Source of the DNA: Desulfosporosinus hippei DSM 8344
GTDB lineage: Bacteria; Bacillota; Desulfitobacteriia; Desulfitobacteriales; Desulfitobacteriaceae
Length of the DNA: 64,000 nucleotides
Reading direction: 5' to 3'
Assembly (NCBI RefSeq): GCF_900100785.1
Contig: NZ_FNCP01000016.1
Location: 49,275-113,274 of the forward strand
Positions 1 through 8,497 of the stretch are shown piece after piece. Below the pieces are notes generated by a model. The model ran no database searches, was not told where the DNA came from, and was given only the letters and a program-made list of their open reading frames with translations. Position numbers and translations under genes: made by a program. Positions within the stretch are counted from its first letter, which is position 1. Each line of letters starts with the position of its first letter.

Positions 1-213
1 CTCTATCAGTATCAGATTAACGCTGAGGAATGCCGGAGCTGCGACCGATGTAGAAAAGTCTGCAAGGTCGGGGCGATCAGCGGAGAACGTGGCCAAGCAG
101 CCTATGTGATCGATGAAGAAAAGTGCATAAAATGCGGAACCTGTGTGAAATGGTGCAAGTATAAGGCAATACAAAGGTTGGATATTAACAAGGACAGGCC
201 ATTAACGGATTAA
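1..213 (+). CDS. C-terminal end of a protein with a 2x[4Fe-4S] ferredoxin domain
   Basis: The reading frame enters from outside the window and stops at 211-213. The 70 visible residues hold two complete CxxCxxCxxxC motifs (CRSCDRCRKVC and CIKCGTCVKWC), each able to bind a [4Fe-4S] cluster, followed by a short polar tail. This layout matches the C-terminal ferredoxin extension of NuoF/HymB-type subunits of hydrogenase or NADH dehydrogenase complexes, but the diagnostic flavin and NADH domains are outside the window, so the parent protein is an inference. A hairpin follows 29 nt after the stop, so this is probably the last gene of its operon. Confidence 0.8.
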   Translation, partial: LYQYQINAEECRSCDRCRKVCKVGAISGERGQAAYVIDEEKCIKCGTCVKWCKYKAIQRLDINKDRPLTD

Positions 214-241
214 CAAATACGAAAAATGAAAACAATAAATG

Positions 242-284
242 TGCCTAGCCCGAATTGGACAGCGCAGTTCAATTGGGCTAGGCA
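242..284 (+). terminator. Stem-loop terminator after the ferredoxin-domain gene
   Basis: A 15-bp stem with one bulged G pairs TGCCTAGCCC-AATTG with its complement around a 12-nt loop. It is followed by an A/T-rich stretch with no clean T run, so termination is likely but not certain. Confidence 0.6.
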
Positions 285-437
285 TTAAATATTTATAATA
301 TAACATGTGCTTTACATAAAGGTTGGAAATATAAGGCCTAAAAATTATCTCAAAGAGGATTATGGAAAAACATAAAGAATTTGTTAGTAAAGAAAGGTAC
401 TCCTGGGAGACAAGAATTGAGAGGAGATAATCAATTC

Positions 438-2291
438 ATGAAACTAACTAAAAAGGCCTTAGCATCATTCACTATTTCCAGTTTAGCACTTATGATAGTT
501 CCTTTAAGTGCTTTTGCTGAGAGTGCAGTACCAACCCGCTTAGCAGGTACCACAGCTGCAAAAACTGCAGTGGCAATTGCTGAGCAAACCGGTTGGACCG
601 GCACAGCAATTTTGGCCTCTTCAACTTCTTATGGTATGGTTGACGCTCTGACTGCCGGACCCCTCGCTTCCTACTTAAATGCTCCTATTCTTCTCACAGG
701 AGCTGGTGCCCTGGATTCTGATACCAAAGCAGAACTTAATAAACTCGCCGTAAAAACAGTTTATGTGACAAGTGGAACGGCTGTAATCAGCCAGACAGTT
801 CTCAATGAGCTGACAGATATGGGGATTACTGTTGTACCTCTGGGTGGTGCCGATCAATACGAAACATCCGTCAATATCGCTAAAAGAATGGTTGGAGTCA
901 CTAAAGTTGCTGTTGCTAACGGCCTGCAGGATGCTATTTCCATCGCTGCAATTGCTGCTGCTGACAATGAGCCGATTCTCTTAACTGACAAAAATGCACT
1001 TCCTGCCTGTGTAGGAGCGTACTTGGCGGAGAACCCCAGCATTACATCAAGTGATGTTATTGGGGGAACAGGCGTCATTAGTGAAAATGTCAAAGCACTC
1101 CTTCCCAATGCAACCAGACATGCCGGAAAAACGGCCTACGATACTAATTATCAAGTCATTCAAGACTTCGAAGCTTCTCTCACTTATGGTAATATCTACA
1201 TAGCTAATGGTGAAACGGGGATTGACGCCCTTGCCGGGGCTCCTCTGGCAGCTAAAACCAGTTCTGCCATTGTACTTACAGACGGAACCTTTCCAGCAGT
1301 AGGGAATTTTATAAAAGATAAACTCGATGACAGCAGCTTTGTTACAGCTATCGGAGGGGAAGCTGTTGTCCCTGAAACCCTGAGGGCTGGGCTTAATGTC
1401 GGGAGTGTTGATCCCAAGGCAGCGGTGGTTGACTGGGCAGTCAAAGTCAATGGTGAATCAATTTTGATTCAGGATCTTGAGACTCGTCTGGCTGTTGCGC
1501 AAGATGTCTTGGAGAAACAAGGCATGAGATTTGATTCAGACCAGGGGCGGAAGGCTTTACCCCTGCTTAAAAGCCAGTTGCTGGATCGTATGGTCGAAAG
1601 CAGGCTCATCTCCCAAGAGATGACAAAGCAACAACTTACAGCGGATGATCCATTAGTGAAAACCAAGGTAGAAGAGACAAAGAAGTTTATGGGTGATGTT
1701 ACATTTTACGACGCTCTAGACAGTGGAGGTATAACGGAACTGGACTTAAGGAACTCCATAGCTCTATACTCGAAAATAACAGCGGACGTTAAGGTCAGTG
1801 AAAATGAAGTAAAGTCGTTTTATGAGGAAAATAGTGCCTATTTTAGTCAGTCTGAAACTGTAACAGCCAGCCATATTTTACTTGAATGTGAAGATGAAGC
1901 CAAAGAAATTATTGCCCAACTTAATGCCGGGGCGGATTTCGCCACTCTCGCCAGAGAAAAGTCCATAGATCCTAGTGCAAAAGATTCCGGCGGGTATCTC
2001 GGGTCCTTTACAAGGGGACAAATGGTTCCCGAATTTGAGTCAGCTGCGTTTGCACAAAAAGTGGGTACATTTTCAGAAAACCCTGTGGAAACAGCTTTTG
2101 GTTATCATGTAATCCTGGTTAAAGCACATACGCCGGTAACCCTCCCAGCTTATGATGAAGTGAAAACTAAAGCAGAGGAACTTTTGTCGAACCAGATGAA
2201 AATTGAGAAGTATGATACGTTTTGGGATAATCTGCTGAAGCAGTCAGAAATAGAATATGCTCCAGGTTATAATCCGCCAAACTATGACTAA
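438..2291 (+). CDS. Secreted cell-wall-binding (CWB2) protein with C-terminal PpiC-type prolyl isomerase
   Basis: The ATG at 438 follows GAGGAG at a good distance, and the protein then opens with a classic signal peptide (two Lys, a hydrophobic core, cut near AFA-ES at residues 27/28). In-frame codons further upstream add only a non-signal extension. Residues about 30-330 contain CWB2-type repeats (alternating 'ILLTG..AL', 'VIGGTGVISENV' and 'IGGEAVVPE' segments), which anchor proteins to secondary wall polymers in Firmicutes. Residues about 340-610 are SurA/PrsA-like: an N-terminal helical part, then a rotamase domain beginning 'TASHILLE' with the family's 'GGYLGSFTRGQMVPEFE' and 'FGYHVI' motifs. 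It probably folds exported proteins at the cell wall. The fusion is inferred from motifs; the catalytic activity is by family. Confidence 0.85.
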   Translation: MKLTKKALASFTISSLALMIVPLSAFAESAVPTRLAGTTAAKTAVAIAEQTGWTGTAILASSTSYGMVDALTAGPLASYLNAPILLTGAGALDSDTKAELNKLAVKTVYVTSGTAVISQTVLNELTDMGITVVPLGGADQYETSVNIAKRMVGVTKVAVANGLQDAISIAAIAAADNEPILLTDKNALPACVGAYLAENPSITSSDVIGGTGVISENVKALLPNATRHAGKTAYDTNYQVIQDFEASLTYGNIYIANGETGIDALAGAPLAAKTSSAIVLTDGTFPAVGNFIKDKLDDSSFVTAIGGEAVVPETLRAGLNVGSVDPKAAVVDWAVKVNGESILIQDLETRLAVAQDVLEKQGMRFDSDQGRKALPLLKSQLLDRMVESRLISQEMTKQQLTADDPLVKTKVEETKKFMGDVTFYDALDSGGITELDLRNSIALYSKITADVKVSENEVKSFYEENSAYFSQSETVTASHILLECEDEAKEIIAQLNAGADFATLAREKSIDPSAKDSGGYLGSFTRGQMVPEFESAAFAQKVGTFSENPVETAFGYHVILVKAHTPVTLPAYDEVKTKAEELLSNQMKIEKYDTFWDNLLKQSEIEYAPGYNPPNYD

Positions 2292-2335
2292 CCCATTATA
2301 GAAATAAGTGAAACCCTACATGAGGAGTGATTCAT

Positions 2336-3238
2336 TTGAAATACACCGGCACCATTTATCGCCCGCCCTTTGAGGCAAAATCCTTACTGCTGCAGGTCAC
2401 TTCGGGGTGCAGCCATAACCAGTGCAGCTTTTGCAGCATGTATCAGGATGTTCCCTTCCAAATCGAAACCCTTGAGCAAATTGAAGCAGACTTGAAGGAA
2501 GCACGCCACAATTATCCCTATGTGCAGCGCATCTTCCTGGTCAATGGAGACCCCTTCGCCTTAAGCGCCGACAAGCTCAAAGCCATAGGGCAAAAAATCC
2601 ATGAGATTTTACCTGAGGTCGAAACCATCGCCATGTATGCCTCTATTAATAATATAATCAATAAAACCGATGAAGAACTGAAGGAATTGCGGAACTTAAG
2701 AATCAACGACCTTAACATCGGGGTAGAATCTGGTTTGCCTGAGGTTCTCGAATGTTTTAATAAGGGATTCACCCTAGAGGAAGCCAAAAGACAATTAAGG
2801 CGTCTGCAAGTTGCCGGCATCGACTATAGCGTAAATATCATCCTGGGGGGAGCCGGTGGGGGTAAGGGTTTACAGCATGCACAGGCCAGCAGTCAACTGC
2901 TTAACGAAATTAAACCCCGACTCATCTTCGTCGGGGGTTTACACCTGGAACCCGGAACCAGAATGGAGGAACTCATCCAGAGCGGAGCATTTACCGAAAG
3001 CACCCTTCGTGAAACCATTGATGAAGAAGCAGCCATGTTAGGCATGCTCAACCTGGAGAACACGATTTTCTACGGCTTGCATCCCTCCAACGCCGTACCG
3101 GTTTATGGCCATCTTCCGGAAGACAAGCAGGACCTGCTTGCAGCGTTGCAGGATGGCTTAAACTCCATAAGCAAGGACTACTTGGATTCGGCGCACCTAA
3201 AAAAGGGGCCGGAAGGTAACTTAAGCCTTAGATTATAA
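2336..3238 (+). CDS. Radical SAM protein (Elp3/HemN-like)
   Basis: The likely start is TTG 2336, 8 nt after GAGGAG; an in-frame GTG at 2327 lies inside that ribosome site. The cluster motif near residues 26-34 is CSHNQCSFC, that is Cx4Cx2C rather than the usual Cx3Cx2C. This spacing is a feature of a known but poorly characterised clostridial radical SAM subgroup. Later motifs fit the fold: 'FLVNGDPFAL' (glycine-rich SAM contact), 'NIGVESGLPEVL' and 'IILGGAGG'. The substrate is unknown. The gene sits 44 nt after the rotamase gene and could be cotranscribed with it. Confidence 0.8.
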   Translation: MKYTGTIYRPPFEAKSLLLQVTSGCSHNQCSFCSMYQDVPFQIETLEQIEADLKEARHNYPYVQRIFLVNGDPFALSADKLKAIGQKIHEILPEVETIAMYASINNIINKTDEELKELRNLRINDLNIGVESGLPEVLECFNKGFTLEEAKRQLRRLQVAGIDYSVNIILGGAGGGKGLQHAQASSQLLNEIKPRLIFVGGLHLEPGTRMEELIQSGAFTESTLRETIDEEAAMLGMLNLENTIFYGLHPSNAVPVYGHLPEDKQDLLAALQDGLNSISKDYLDSAHLKKGPEGNLSLRL

Positions 3239-3241
3239 CTG

Positions 3242-3514
3242 ATGGTTTTCCTCGTAAACGCTGCTGTCAAACTGGATACGGTTTATGACTTGCCAGGACA
3301 AACCCAATATCTAACCTGGCCTCCGCATAGTAATGTCAATGTTTCAGCCGATGTACTGGAAGACTGGATTGGTAAATATGAAAACGATTCATTCTATCAA
3401 TGGGCGATTGTGCTCAAGGAAAATGGACAAGAGCCTATAGGAAGCATTAGCATTGTTAGAATGGATGAACGCATTGCAATGGTTCATGTCGGCTATTGTA
3501 TAGGGAAACGATGA
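3242..3514 (+). pseudogene. Truncated GNAT acetyltransferase (RimJ-like) remnant
   Basis: The 90-codon frame matches the middle of a RimJ/RimL-type N-acetyltransferase: 'YLTWPPHSNV', 'WAIVLKENGQEPIGSISIV' and 'AMVHVGYCIGKR'. The usual N-terminal segment ('TERLILR' type) is missing. The frame stops exactly where acetyl-CoA binding (WWGKGY-like) should begin: the codon after GKR is TGA and the next is TGG. Sequence after the stop does not continue the family, so this is more than one nonsense change. It is read as a relic truncated at both ends. Confidence 0.65.
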
Positions 3515-3604
3515 TGGAGGGGTGAGATAGCAGTCTTAAATGGGAGTCCCCTGAACAAATTGCTTGGTAGCATTTATTTTATATAGTAGTTTTGAGTATT
3601 AGGG

Positions 3605-3632
3605 GCACCTGTAAAATTAAGCAGGTGCTTTT
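3605..3632 (+). terminator. Rho-independent terminator
   Basis: A perfect 7-bp stem GCACCTG/CAGGTGC with a 10-nt loop runs into TTTT. The rest of the 330-nt gap (3515-3845) shows only a small hairpin near 3788-3804 and the ribosome site AAGGAG before the kinase gene. Confidence 0.7.
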
Positions 3633-3845
3633 ACTCTTTAGATAATTTCAGGACTTATAGTTTCCGTAAATACATGGAATTAAAATAATTAATCTCAATG
3701 GTCTTTTCATTGGAATCGGTTATGTTAAAGGGTTTGATGGCATAAATAGCGAATTTCTATTTAGTCTGCAAGAAGGTTTAAACCGTGCGAAGACAGTGTC
3801 TTCGTATAAAGCATTCTCACAGTCATGTCAAAGGAGTTTATGTAA

Positions 3846-5759
3846 ATGTCAAGACAATACAGACGAAAAATCAAACGCGCTGCTAATCAATCTATAGATA
3901 TATCCCCAAAAATGGAACCCTATCATCAAAGCAATGAATTATACCGGGTATTAGTCGATCAAGCCGGTGTGGGCATCTTTGTAACTGATTGCGAATACCG
4001 CCTGATAAACATAAATTCCTGCCTCTGCTCAATGTTTGGCTATGCTAAGGAGGAACTTAGAGAGAAAAATCTCGTTGAGTTAATTGTTACGGATAGCCTG
4101 AATAACGGGTATGAACTTGTTGCTAATATTAAAGAAGGTAAGAAAATTGTTGAAGAATTATGGTGCCAGCGAAAAGATAACTCTGTTTTCTTGTGTGAAT
4201 TAACAATTAATATACTTTCCGACGGCAGACTGCAAGGGATTGCCCGGGATATTACCAAGTACAGGCAGACTGAACAGGCTTTAAAGGAAAGTATGGCCCG
4301 CTACCAGGCAGTGGTAGAAGATCAGATAGAACTGATCAGGCGTTTTCGACCGGACGGTACCCTGACCTTTCTCAATAGTGCCTTCTGCAAATACTATGGT
4401 AAGGACATGGATGAATTACTGGGCCAAAATTTCATGGAATTATTTCCGGCGGAGGATCGGGAAACTGTCCAAAGGCAGATTTCCTCGCTTAACAAAGATA
4501 ATCCGGTGGCTATCGCTGAGCGCCGCTTTATCAGACCTAATGGAGAAGTTGTTTGGCAGCAGTGGACAAATCGGGCTGTCTTTAACGAGAGCGGGCAAAT
4601 AGTTGAGTATCAATCCGTTGGCAGGGATATCACAAACCGAAAACAAGTAGAGCAGCAGCTCAAAAGAAGTGAAGCCAGATACAGGGCAATTGTGGAGGAT
4701 CAGGTTGAACTGATCAGGCGGTTTAACACTGATGGAACCCTCACGTTTGTCAATGGGTCCTTTGCCAAATTTATCGGGCAACCTGTCGAAGAAATTATTG
4801 GGCAAAATTTTACTACGTTTATTCGCGCCGATGACCGGGAGGAAATCAGGAGAAAAGTTTACGCTTTGACCCCGGAAAACCCTGTTGTGGTTACGGAACC
4901 GAGATTTGTTGACAATCAAGGTAAAGTACATTGGACCCAGTGGGTGAACCGGGCTATCCTCAATGAGCATGGTGAAATCGTGGAATACCAGTCTGTGGGA
5001 CGAGATATAACTGCCCAAAAAAAAGCGGAATTAAAAATTGCCGAAGCCAGAGAAGCAACTGAAAGGGCTTCCAGGGTTGCCACCCTGGCCGTTATCGGCG
5101 GAGGAATTGCTCACGAAATTAACCAACCTTTAAATGCCATTAAGGTTTTGGCAGAAACAATCCTCTATCTCTATAACTCCAGGAAAGAGGTATCGACAGA
5201 AGAGATCATAAAAAGTGTCACGAATATATCCCGGCAGGTTGACCGCATCGATTCCATCGTAAACCACTTGCGTTCCTTCCTTAAATATAGCCAGAGTTTT
5301 GAGTATATACCCTGTGATATCAACGAAGTGGTGGAAAATTCCTTGTCCCTGGTAAATAATCAGATCTTATCAAAGCGCATCAAAGTAACCAAAAAACTAG
5401 AGGCTGTTTTACCAGTCTGTGGCTGCTTTGTTCGTTTTGAGGAAGTTGTGTTAAACTTACTAATGAATGCTGTACAGGCCTTAGAACCCTATAAACAGGA
5501 ACAAAAAGAAATCGAGATCAGTACCTGGGTAGCAGACCATAAAATCCACCTAACCGTTAGCGATAATGGACCAGGGATTGACCCGGAGATTGCCCAAAAA
5601 ATATTTGAACCATTTTTCAGTACCAAGGATGCCAGCAGCTCAATGGGCCTGGGGATGTCGATTGTTCATTCGATTGTCATGTCAAGTAACGGAACGATTT
5701 CAGTGGCTAATAACCCCAGTGGCGGAGCGTGTATTCATATTACCTTTCCTAGTTGTTAA
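3846..5759 (+). CDS. Sensor histidine kinase with three PAS domains (NtrB/AtoS type)
   Basis: The protein is soluble; no membrane segment is visible. Three PAS domains occupy roughly residues 30-140, 150-265 and 275-395. The second and third are near-duplicates ('RYQAVVEDQIELIRRF' and 'RYRAIVEDQVELIRRF'), each ending in the PAC-like 'SVGRDIT'. A short coiled linker leads to the H-box 'GGGIAHEINQPLNA' with His423, then an ATPase domain with N box 'NLLMNAVQAL', G1 'DNGPGI' and G2 'GLGMS'. The H-box resembles kinases that drive sigma-54 activators. The next gene, 21 nt downstream, is such an activator, so the two form a two-component pair. The signal is not evident. Confidence 0.92.
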   Translation: MSRQYRRKIKRAANQSIDISPKMEPYHQSNELYRVLVDQAGVGIFVTDCEYRLININSCLCSMFGYAKEELREKNLVELIVTDSLNNGYELVANIKEGKKIVEELWCQRKDNSVFLCELTINILSDGRLQGIARDITKYRQTEQALKESMARYQAVVEDQIELIRRFRPDGTLTFLNSAFCKYYGKDMDELLGQNFMELFPAEDRETVQRQISSLNKDNPVAIAERRFIRPNGEVVWQQWTNRAVFNESGQIVEYQSVGRDITNRKQVEQQLKRSEARYRAIVEDQVELIRRFNTDGTLTFVNGSFAKFIGQPVEEIIGQNFTTFIRADDREEIRRKVYALTPENPVVVTEPRFVDNQGKVHWTQWVNRAILNEHGEIVEYQSVGRDITAQKKAELKIAEAREATERASRVATLAVIGGGIAHEINQPLNAIKVLAETILYLYNSRKEVSTEEIIKSVTNISRQVDRIDSIVNHLRSFLKYSQSFEYIPCDINEVVENSLSLVNNQILSKRIKVTKKLEAVLPVCGCFVRFEEVVLNLLMNAVQALEPYKQEQKEIEISTWVADHKIHLTVSDNGPGIDPEIAQKIFEPFFSTKDASSSMGLGMSIVHSIVMSSNGTISVANNPSGGACIHITFPSC

Positions 5760-5780
5760 GCATCATGGAGGCGATAATCT

Positions 5781-7223
5781 GTGAAGATTTTACTTGTAGA
5801 CGATGAACGGGAGAGCAGGTCATTTTTAGCCAACTACTTAGCTCTCCATGGTCATACTATCATCGAGTGTGATTCCGGCGAAGAAGCTTTGGAAGTTTAC
5901 AAAGAGAACCGCTTTCAGATGGTTTTATCAGACATAAAAATGTCCGGCATGTCAGGTATAGAACTGATCGAGGCAATTAAGTCCTTAGACAGGGAACCCA
6001 AAGCAGACCTGGTTCTTTATACAGGTTTTGTCGACGTATCTCTGGCCATTTCTGCTTTAAGGGCAGGAGCTTATGATTATTTGACCAAGCCCATTAACTT
6101 TAAGGAATTAACGTCCATCCTGGAACGTGTTGAGGAACACCAGAATCTCCTCTATGAAAATAAAGTGCTTACGGAGCACTTTGATGAGAAGTTAAAAGAG
6201 GCCACCAGGGACGCTGAACATCAATTAACCCACCTTAAGCAGCTGGTTGCTAAACAGGCCGGGATCGAAAATATTGGGGTTTTCTCTGACGTAATGCAAA
6301 GCCTGGTCAAGCATGCCCAGCAATATCACACGGATCGAATGGTGCCGGTACTTATTCAAGGTGAAACGGGGGTGGGGAAAGAGGTAATTGCCCGCATCAT
6401 CCACTATGGAAATATGGAAACCCCGGGTCCCTTTGTAGATATAAACTGTGCTGCTATTTCCCCCACCTTATTTGAAAGTGAGCTATTCGGTTATGAAGGC
6501 GGTTCTTTTACCGGGGGAGTGAACAAAGGGCAAAAAGGTAAATTTGACATTGCCGCCGGCGGCACCCTGTTTTTGGATGAAATAGTCGAATTGCCTTTGG
6601 AACTGCAAGCTAAACTACTGCGTGTATTAGAAGAAAAAAGTTTCTATCGTGTTGGTGGCTTGAAGAAGATTAAAACAGATGTGCGGATTATTTGTACCGC
6701 AAACTTGGACTTTGAAAAGCAAATTGAGGACGGTATGTTCCGTAAAGATTTATACTATCGGCTCAAAGTAGGGCGGATCTTAATTCCTCCCTTGCGTGAA
6801 AGAGCAGATGACATTCTGCCACTCACCCTAATGTTTTTAACAGACTTTTCCAAACGCAGGGGGAAACATTTTAGCAGGATCAGCGAACCGGCTGCCAAGT
6901 TTCTCTTGTCCTATCAATGGCCGGGCAATGTGCGGGAACTTCGCAACGCCATAGAATGGGTTTCCTTTATGTTTGATGATGAAGAGTTAACCTTAGAACA
7001 CCTAAGTAATCTTACGCCCAAGGGTACAGAGGAGAAGAAGGAAACCAGATCTTTAGCGCCTGACCCGATTAACCTTGACGAACACATAGATGATCTGATT
7101 GAGGAAGCCCTGAGACTATATAAGGGCAACAAGACAAAAGCCGCCCAACATTTGGGAATTTCAGTACGAGCCCTTTACTACCGCCTTGAAAGAATGCAGA
7201 AAAACGCTGCCGGTAAGAAGTAA
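5781..7223 (+). CDS. Sigma-54-dependent response regulator (NtrC family)
   Basis: GTG start 10 nt after GGAGG. Residues 1-120 form a receiver domain with the acidic pair DD, phospho-acceptor Asp51 (VLSDIKMSG), a Thr in 'LYTGF' and Lys in 'LTKPIN'. The central AAA+ domain has Walker A GETGVGKE, Walker B 'GGTLFLDEI' and arginine-finger region 'RKDLYYRL'. The C-terminus is a Fis-type helix-turn-helix ('NKTKAAQHLGISVRALYYRL'). The loop that touches sigma-54 reads GSFTGG instead of GAFTGA. Its partner is the kinase just upstream. Its target promoter is unknown; a sigma-54-like site lies near 12212. Confidence 0.93.
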   Translation: MKILLVDDERESRSFLANYLALHGHTIIECDSGEEALEVYKENRFQMVLSDIKMSGMSGIELIEAIKSLDREPKADLVLYTGFVDVSLAISALRAGAYDYLTKPINFKELTSILERVEEHQNLLYENKVLTEHFDEKLKEATRDAEHQLTHLKQLVAKQAGIENIGVFSDVMQSLVKHAQQYHTDRMVPVLIQGETGVGKEVIARIIHYGNMETPGPFVDINCAAISPTLFESELFGYEGGSFTGGVNKGQKGKFDIAAGGTLFLDEIVELPLELQAKLLRVLEEKSFYRVGGLKKIKTDVRIICTANLDFEKQIEDGMFRKDLYYRLKVGRILIPPLRERADDILPLTLMFLTDFSKRRGKHFSRISEPAAKFLLSYQWPGNVRELRNAIEWVSFMFDDEELTLEHLSNLTPKGTEEKKETRSLAPDPINLDEHIDDLIEEALRLYKGNKTKAAQHLGISVRALYYRLERMQKNAAGKK

Positions 7224-7259
7224 AGCACCTTTCAGTTCCGATTGGAACTGAAAGGTGCT
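7224..7259 (+). terminator. Long perfect hairpin after the response regulator gene
   Basis: A 16-bp perfect stem (AGCACCTTTCAGTTCC and its complement) with a GATT loop begins inside the stop region of the regulator gene. A T-rich stretch follows. Confidence 0.75.
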
Positions 7260-7287
7260 GGTTAGTTATATTTTAAGAGGTATAAAT

Positions 7288-7327
7288 AAAGAGGACAATT
7301 TTGAGACATCTCAAAATTGCCCTCTTT
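7288..7327. terminator. Second hairpin, possibly bidirectional terminator
   Basis: AAAGAGGACAATTTTGA pairs with TCAAAATTGCCCTCTTT (one mismatch) around a 6-nt loop. The stem starts with an A run and ends with a T run, so it could stop transcription in either direction and insulate the NAD operon from the upstream regulator. Confidence 0.6.
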
Positions 7328-7369
7328 ATTTATTAGTAATCGGGAATAATGCGCTTATATTTTGCGAAA

Positions 7370-7400
7370 AATAGTTAGTACTTTTTTATTACTAACTATT
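7370..7400. promoter_or_regulatory. Perfect palindrome, likely NrtR operator
   Basis: AATAGTTAGTA is repeated as its exact reverse complement after a 9-nt spacer (11-bp arms, no mismatch). It lies directly upstream of the NrtR-type gene and its last bases overlap the -35 box at 7399-7404. An autoregulated NAD repressor would be expected to bind here; the assignment is inferred from position and symmetry. Confidence 0.65.
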
Positions 7401-7427
7401 GACGTGTGAATAAGATAGTATTAAAAT
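7399..7427 (+). promoter_or_regulatory. Sigma-A promoter of the NAD operon
   Basis: TTGACG (7399-7404) and TAAAAT (7422-7427) are separated by exactly 17 nt, a near-consensus vegetative promoter about 50 nt upstream of the regulator start. The operator palindrome overlaps its -35 box, as expected for repression by steric blocking. Confidence 0.7.
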
Positions 7428-7478
7428 AAGACTAACAACAGATGGTAATGATTCAATACTAAGTAAGGGGTGCTTCAA

Positions 7479-8384
7479 ATGGAATTAAGAGACCATCAAG
7501 GACTTACGGAACAAGAATTTTTAACGAGCTATGATACGGGGAAATTTGAAAGACCTTCTGTAACTGTTGATACTGCGATTTTCACGATTACCAGTGATGA
7601 TGAAGTCAACAAACGAAACCTTTCGAATCAAGAACTCCAAGTGCTTCTAATAAAGCGTGGTGGGCACCCATATTTGGGCCAATGGGCGTTGCCAGGGGGA
7701 TTCGTTAATCCTAAAGAAGATGTTGACCATGCAGCAATCAGAGAGCTTAAAGAAGAAACCAACCTAGACTGCAGCTACATGGAACAGTTATATACCTGGG
7801 GTGAAGTAAATCGTGATCCAAGAACCCGGGTGATCAGCATTTCTTACTTAGCGTTATTGGATTCCACAAAGTTTAATATTCAAGCTGGTGACGATGCGTC
7901 TGATGCGAAGTGGTATACGGTTAAAGATACTGTACTTAAAAAAGAAAAAACTCTCTCAGAAGATGGTTTTATTCAGCAGAAGTGGGTTCAGCTTGAACTT
8001 ATTAGTGATGAAGTAACGTTATCTGCGATCATTAAGATCATCAAGATTGTAAAAGGCACCACTATTGAGTACAGGCGAGAAGTTGTGGAACAGACGGGAA
8101 TTGCCTTTGACCATGCGCGCATCATTCAGTACAGTATCGAGCGCTTACGTAACAAGGTTGATTATACCGATATTGCTTTTGGGTTGATGCCCCATCGCTT
8201 CACGCTAAGCGAATTGCAGAAAGTCTATGAAGTTATTCTTGGTAAAAAACTTTATAAAGCTCAATTTCGTTTAAAGATCGAGAAGATGGTAAACGGGACC
8301 GGAGAGTTTCAAAGGGGAAAAGCACATAAACCGGCTGAACTCTTTCGATTTAACCCCAATTGGGATGAGGATGATAATTTTTGA
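7479..8384 (+). CDS. nrtR: NrtR-type transcriptional regulator of NAD metabolism (Nudix + winged helix)
   Basis: ATG 7479 follows AAGGGG by 8 nt; an in-frame GTG at 7470 overlaps that site and is less likely. Residues about 25-165 form a Nudix domain whose box fits the family at GGFVNPKEDVDHAAIRELKE followed by the ET(N)LD end. Residues about 195-290 form the NrtR-type C-terminal winged-helix region ('YRREVVEQTGIAFDHA', 'GLMPHRFTLSELQKVYE'). NrtR proteins repress NAD genes and sense ADP-ribose-type metabolites. The four downstream genes are all NAD synthesis genes, and a palindrome overlaps the promoter, so the regulatory call is strong. Confidence 0.88.
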   Translation: MELRDHQGLTEQEFLTSYDTGKFERPSVTVDTAIFTITSDDEVNKRNLSNQELQVLLIKRGGHPYLGQWALPGGFVNPKEDVDHAAIRELKEETNLDCSYMEQLYTWGEVNRDPRTRVISISYLALLDSTKFNIQAGDDASDAKWYTVKDTVLKKEKTLSEDGFIQQKWVQLELISDEVTLSAIIKIIKIVKGTTIEYRREVVEQTGIAFDHARIIQYSIERLRNKVDYTDIAFGLMPHRFTLSELQKVYEVILGKKLYKAQFRLKIEKMVNGTGEFQRGKAHKPAELFRFNPNWDEDDNF

Positions 8385-8451
8385 AGGAAAGAAGGAGGTT
8401 TGTTTTTAATCATCGCTGTTGCAGGATTTATGAATTGGAGGAGAGGTTATC

Positions 8452-8496
8452 ATGCTGAAAGGACTTATCATCGAGAAACTATTGAGGGGGAATTGA
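8452..8496 (+). other. Possible short leader peptide before pncA
   Basis: A 14-codon frame (ATG 8452, stop 8494-8496) sits behind GAGGAGAGG and ends one base before the GTG of the nicotinamidase gene. It could couple translation across the 113-nt gap, or be chance. Confidence 0.2.
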
Positions 8497-8497
8497 A

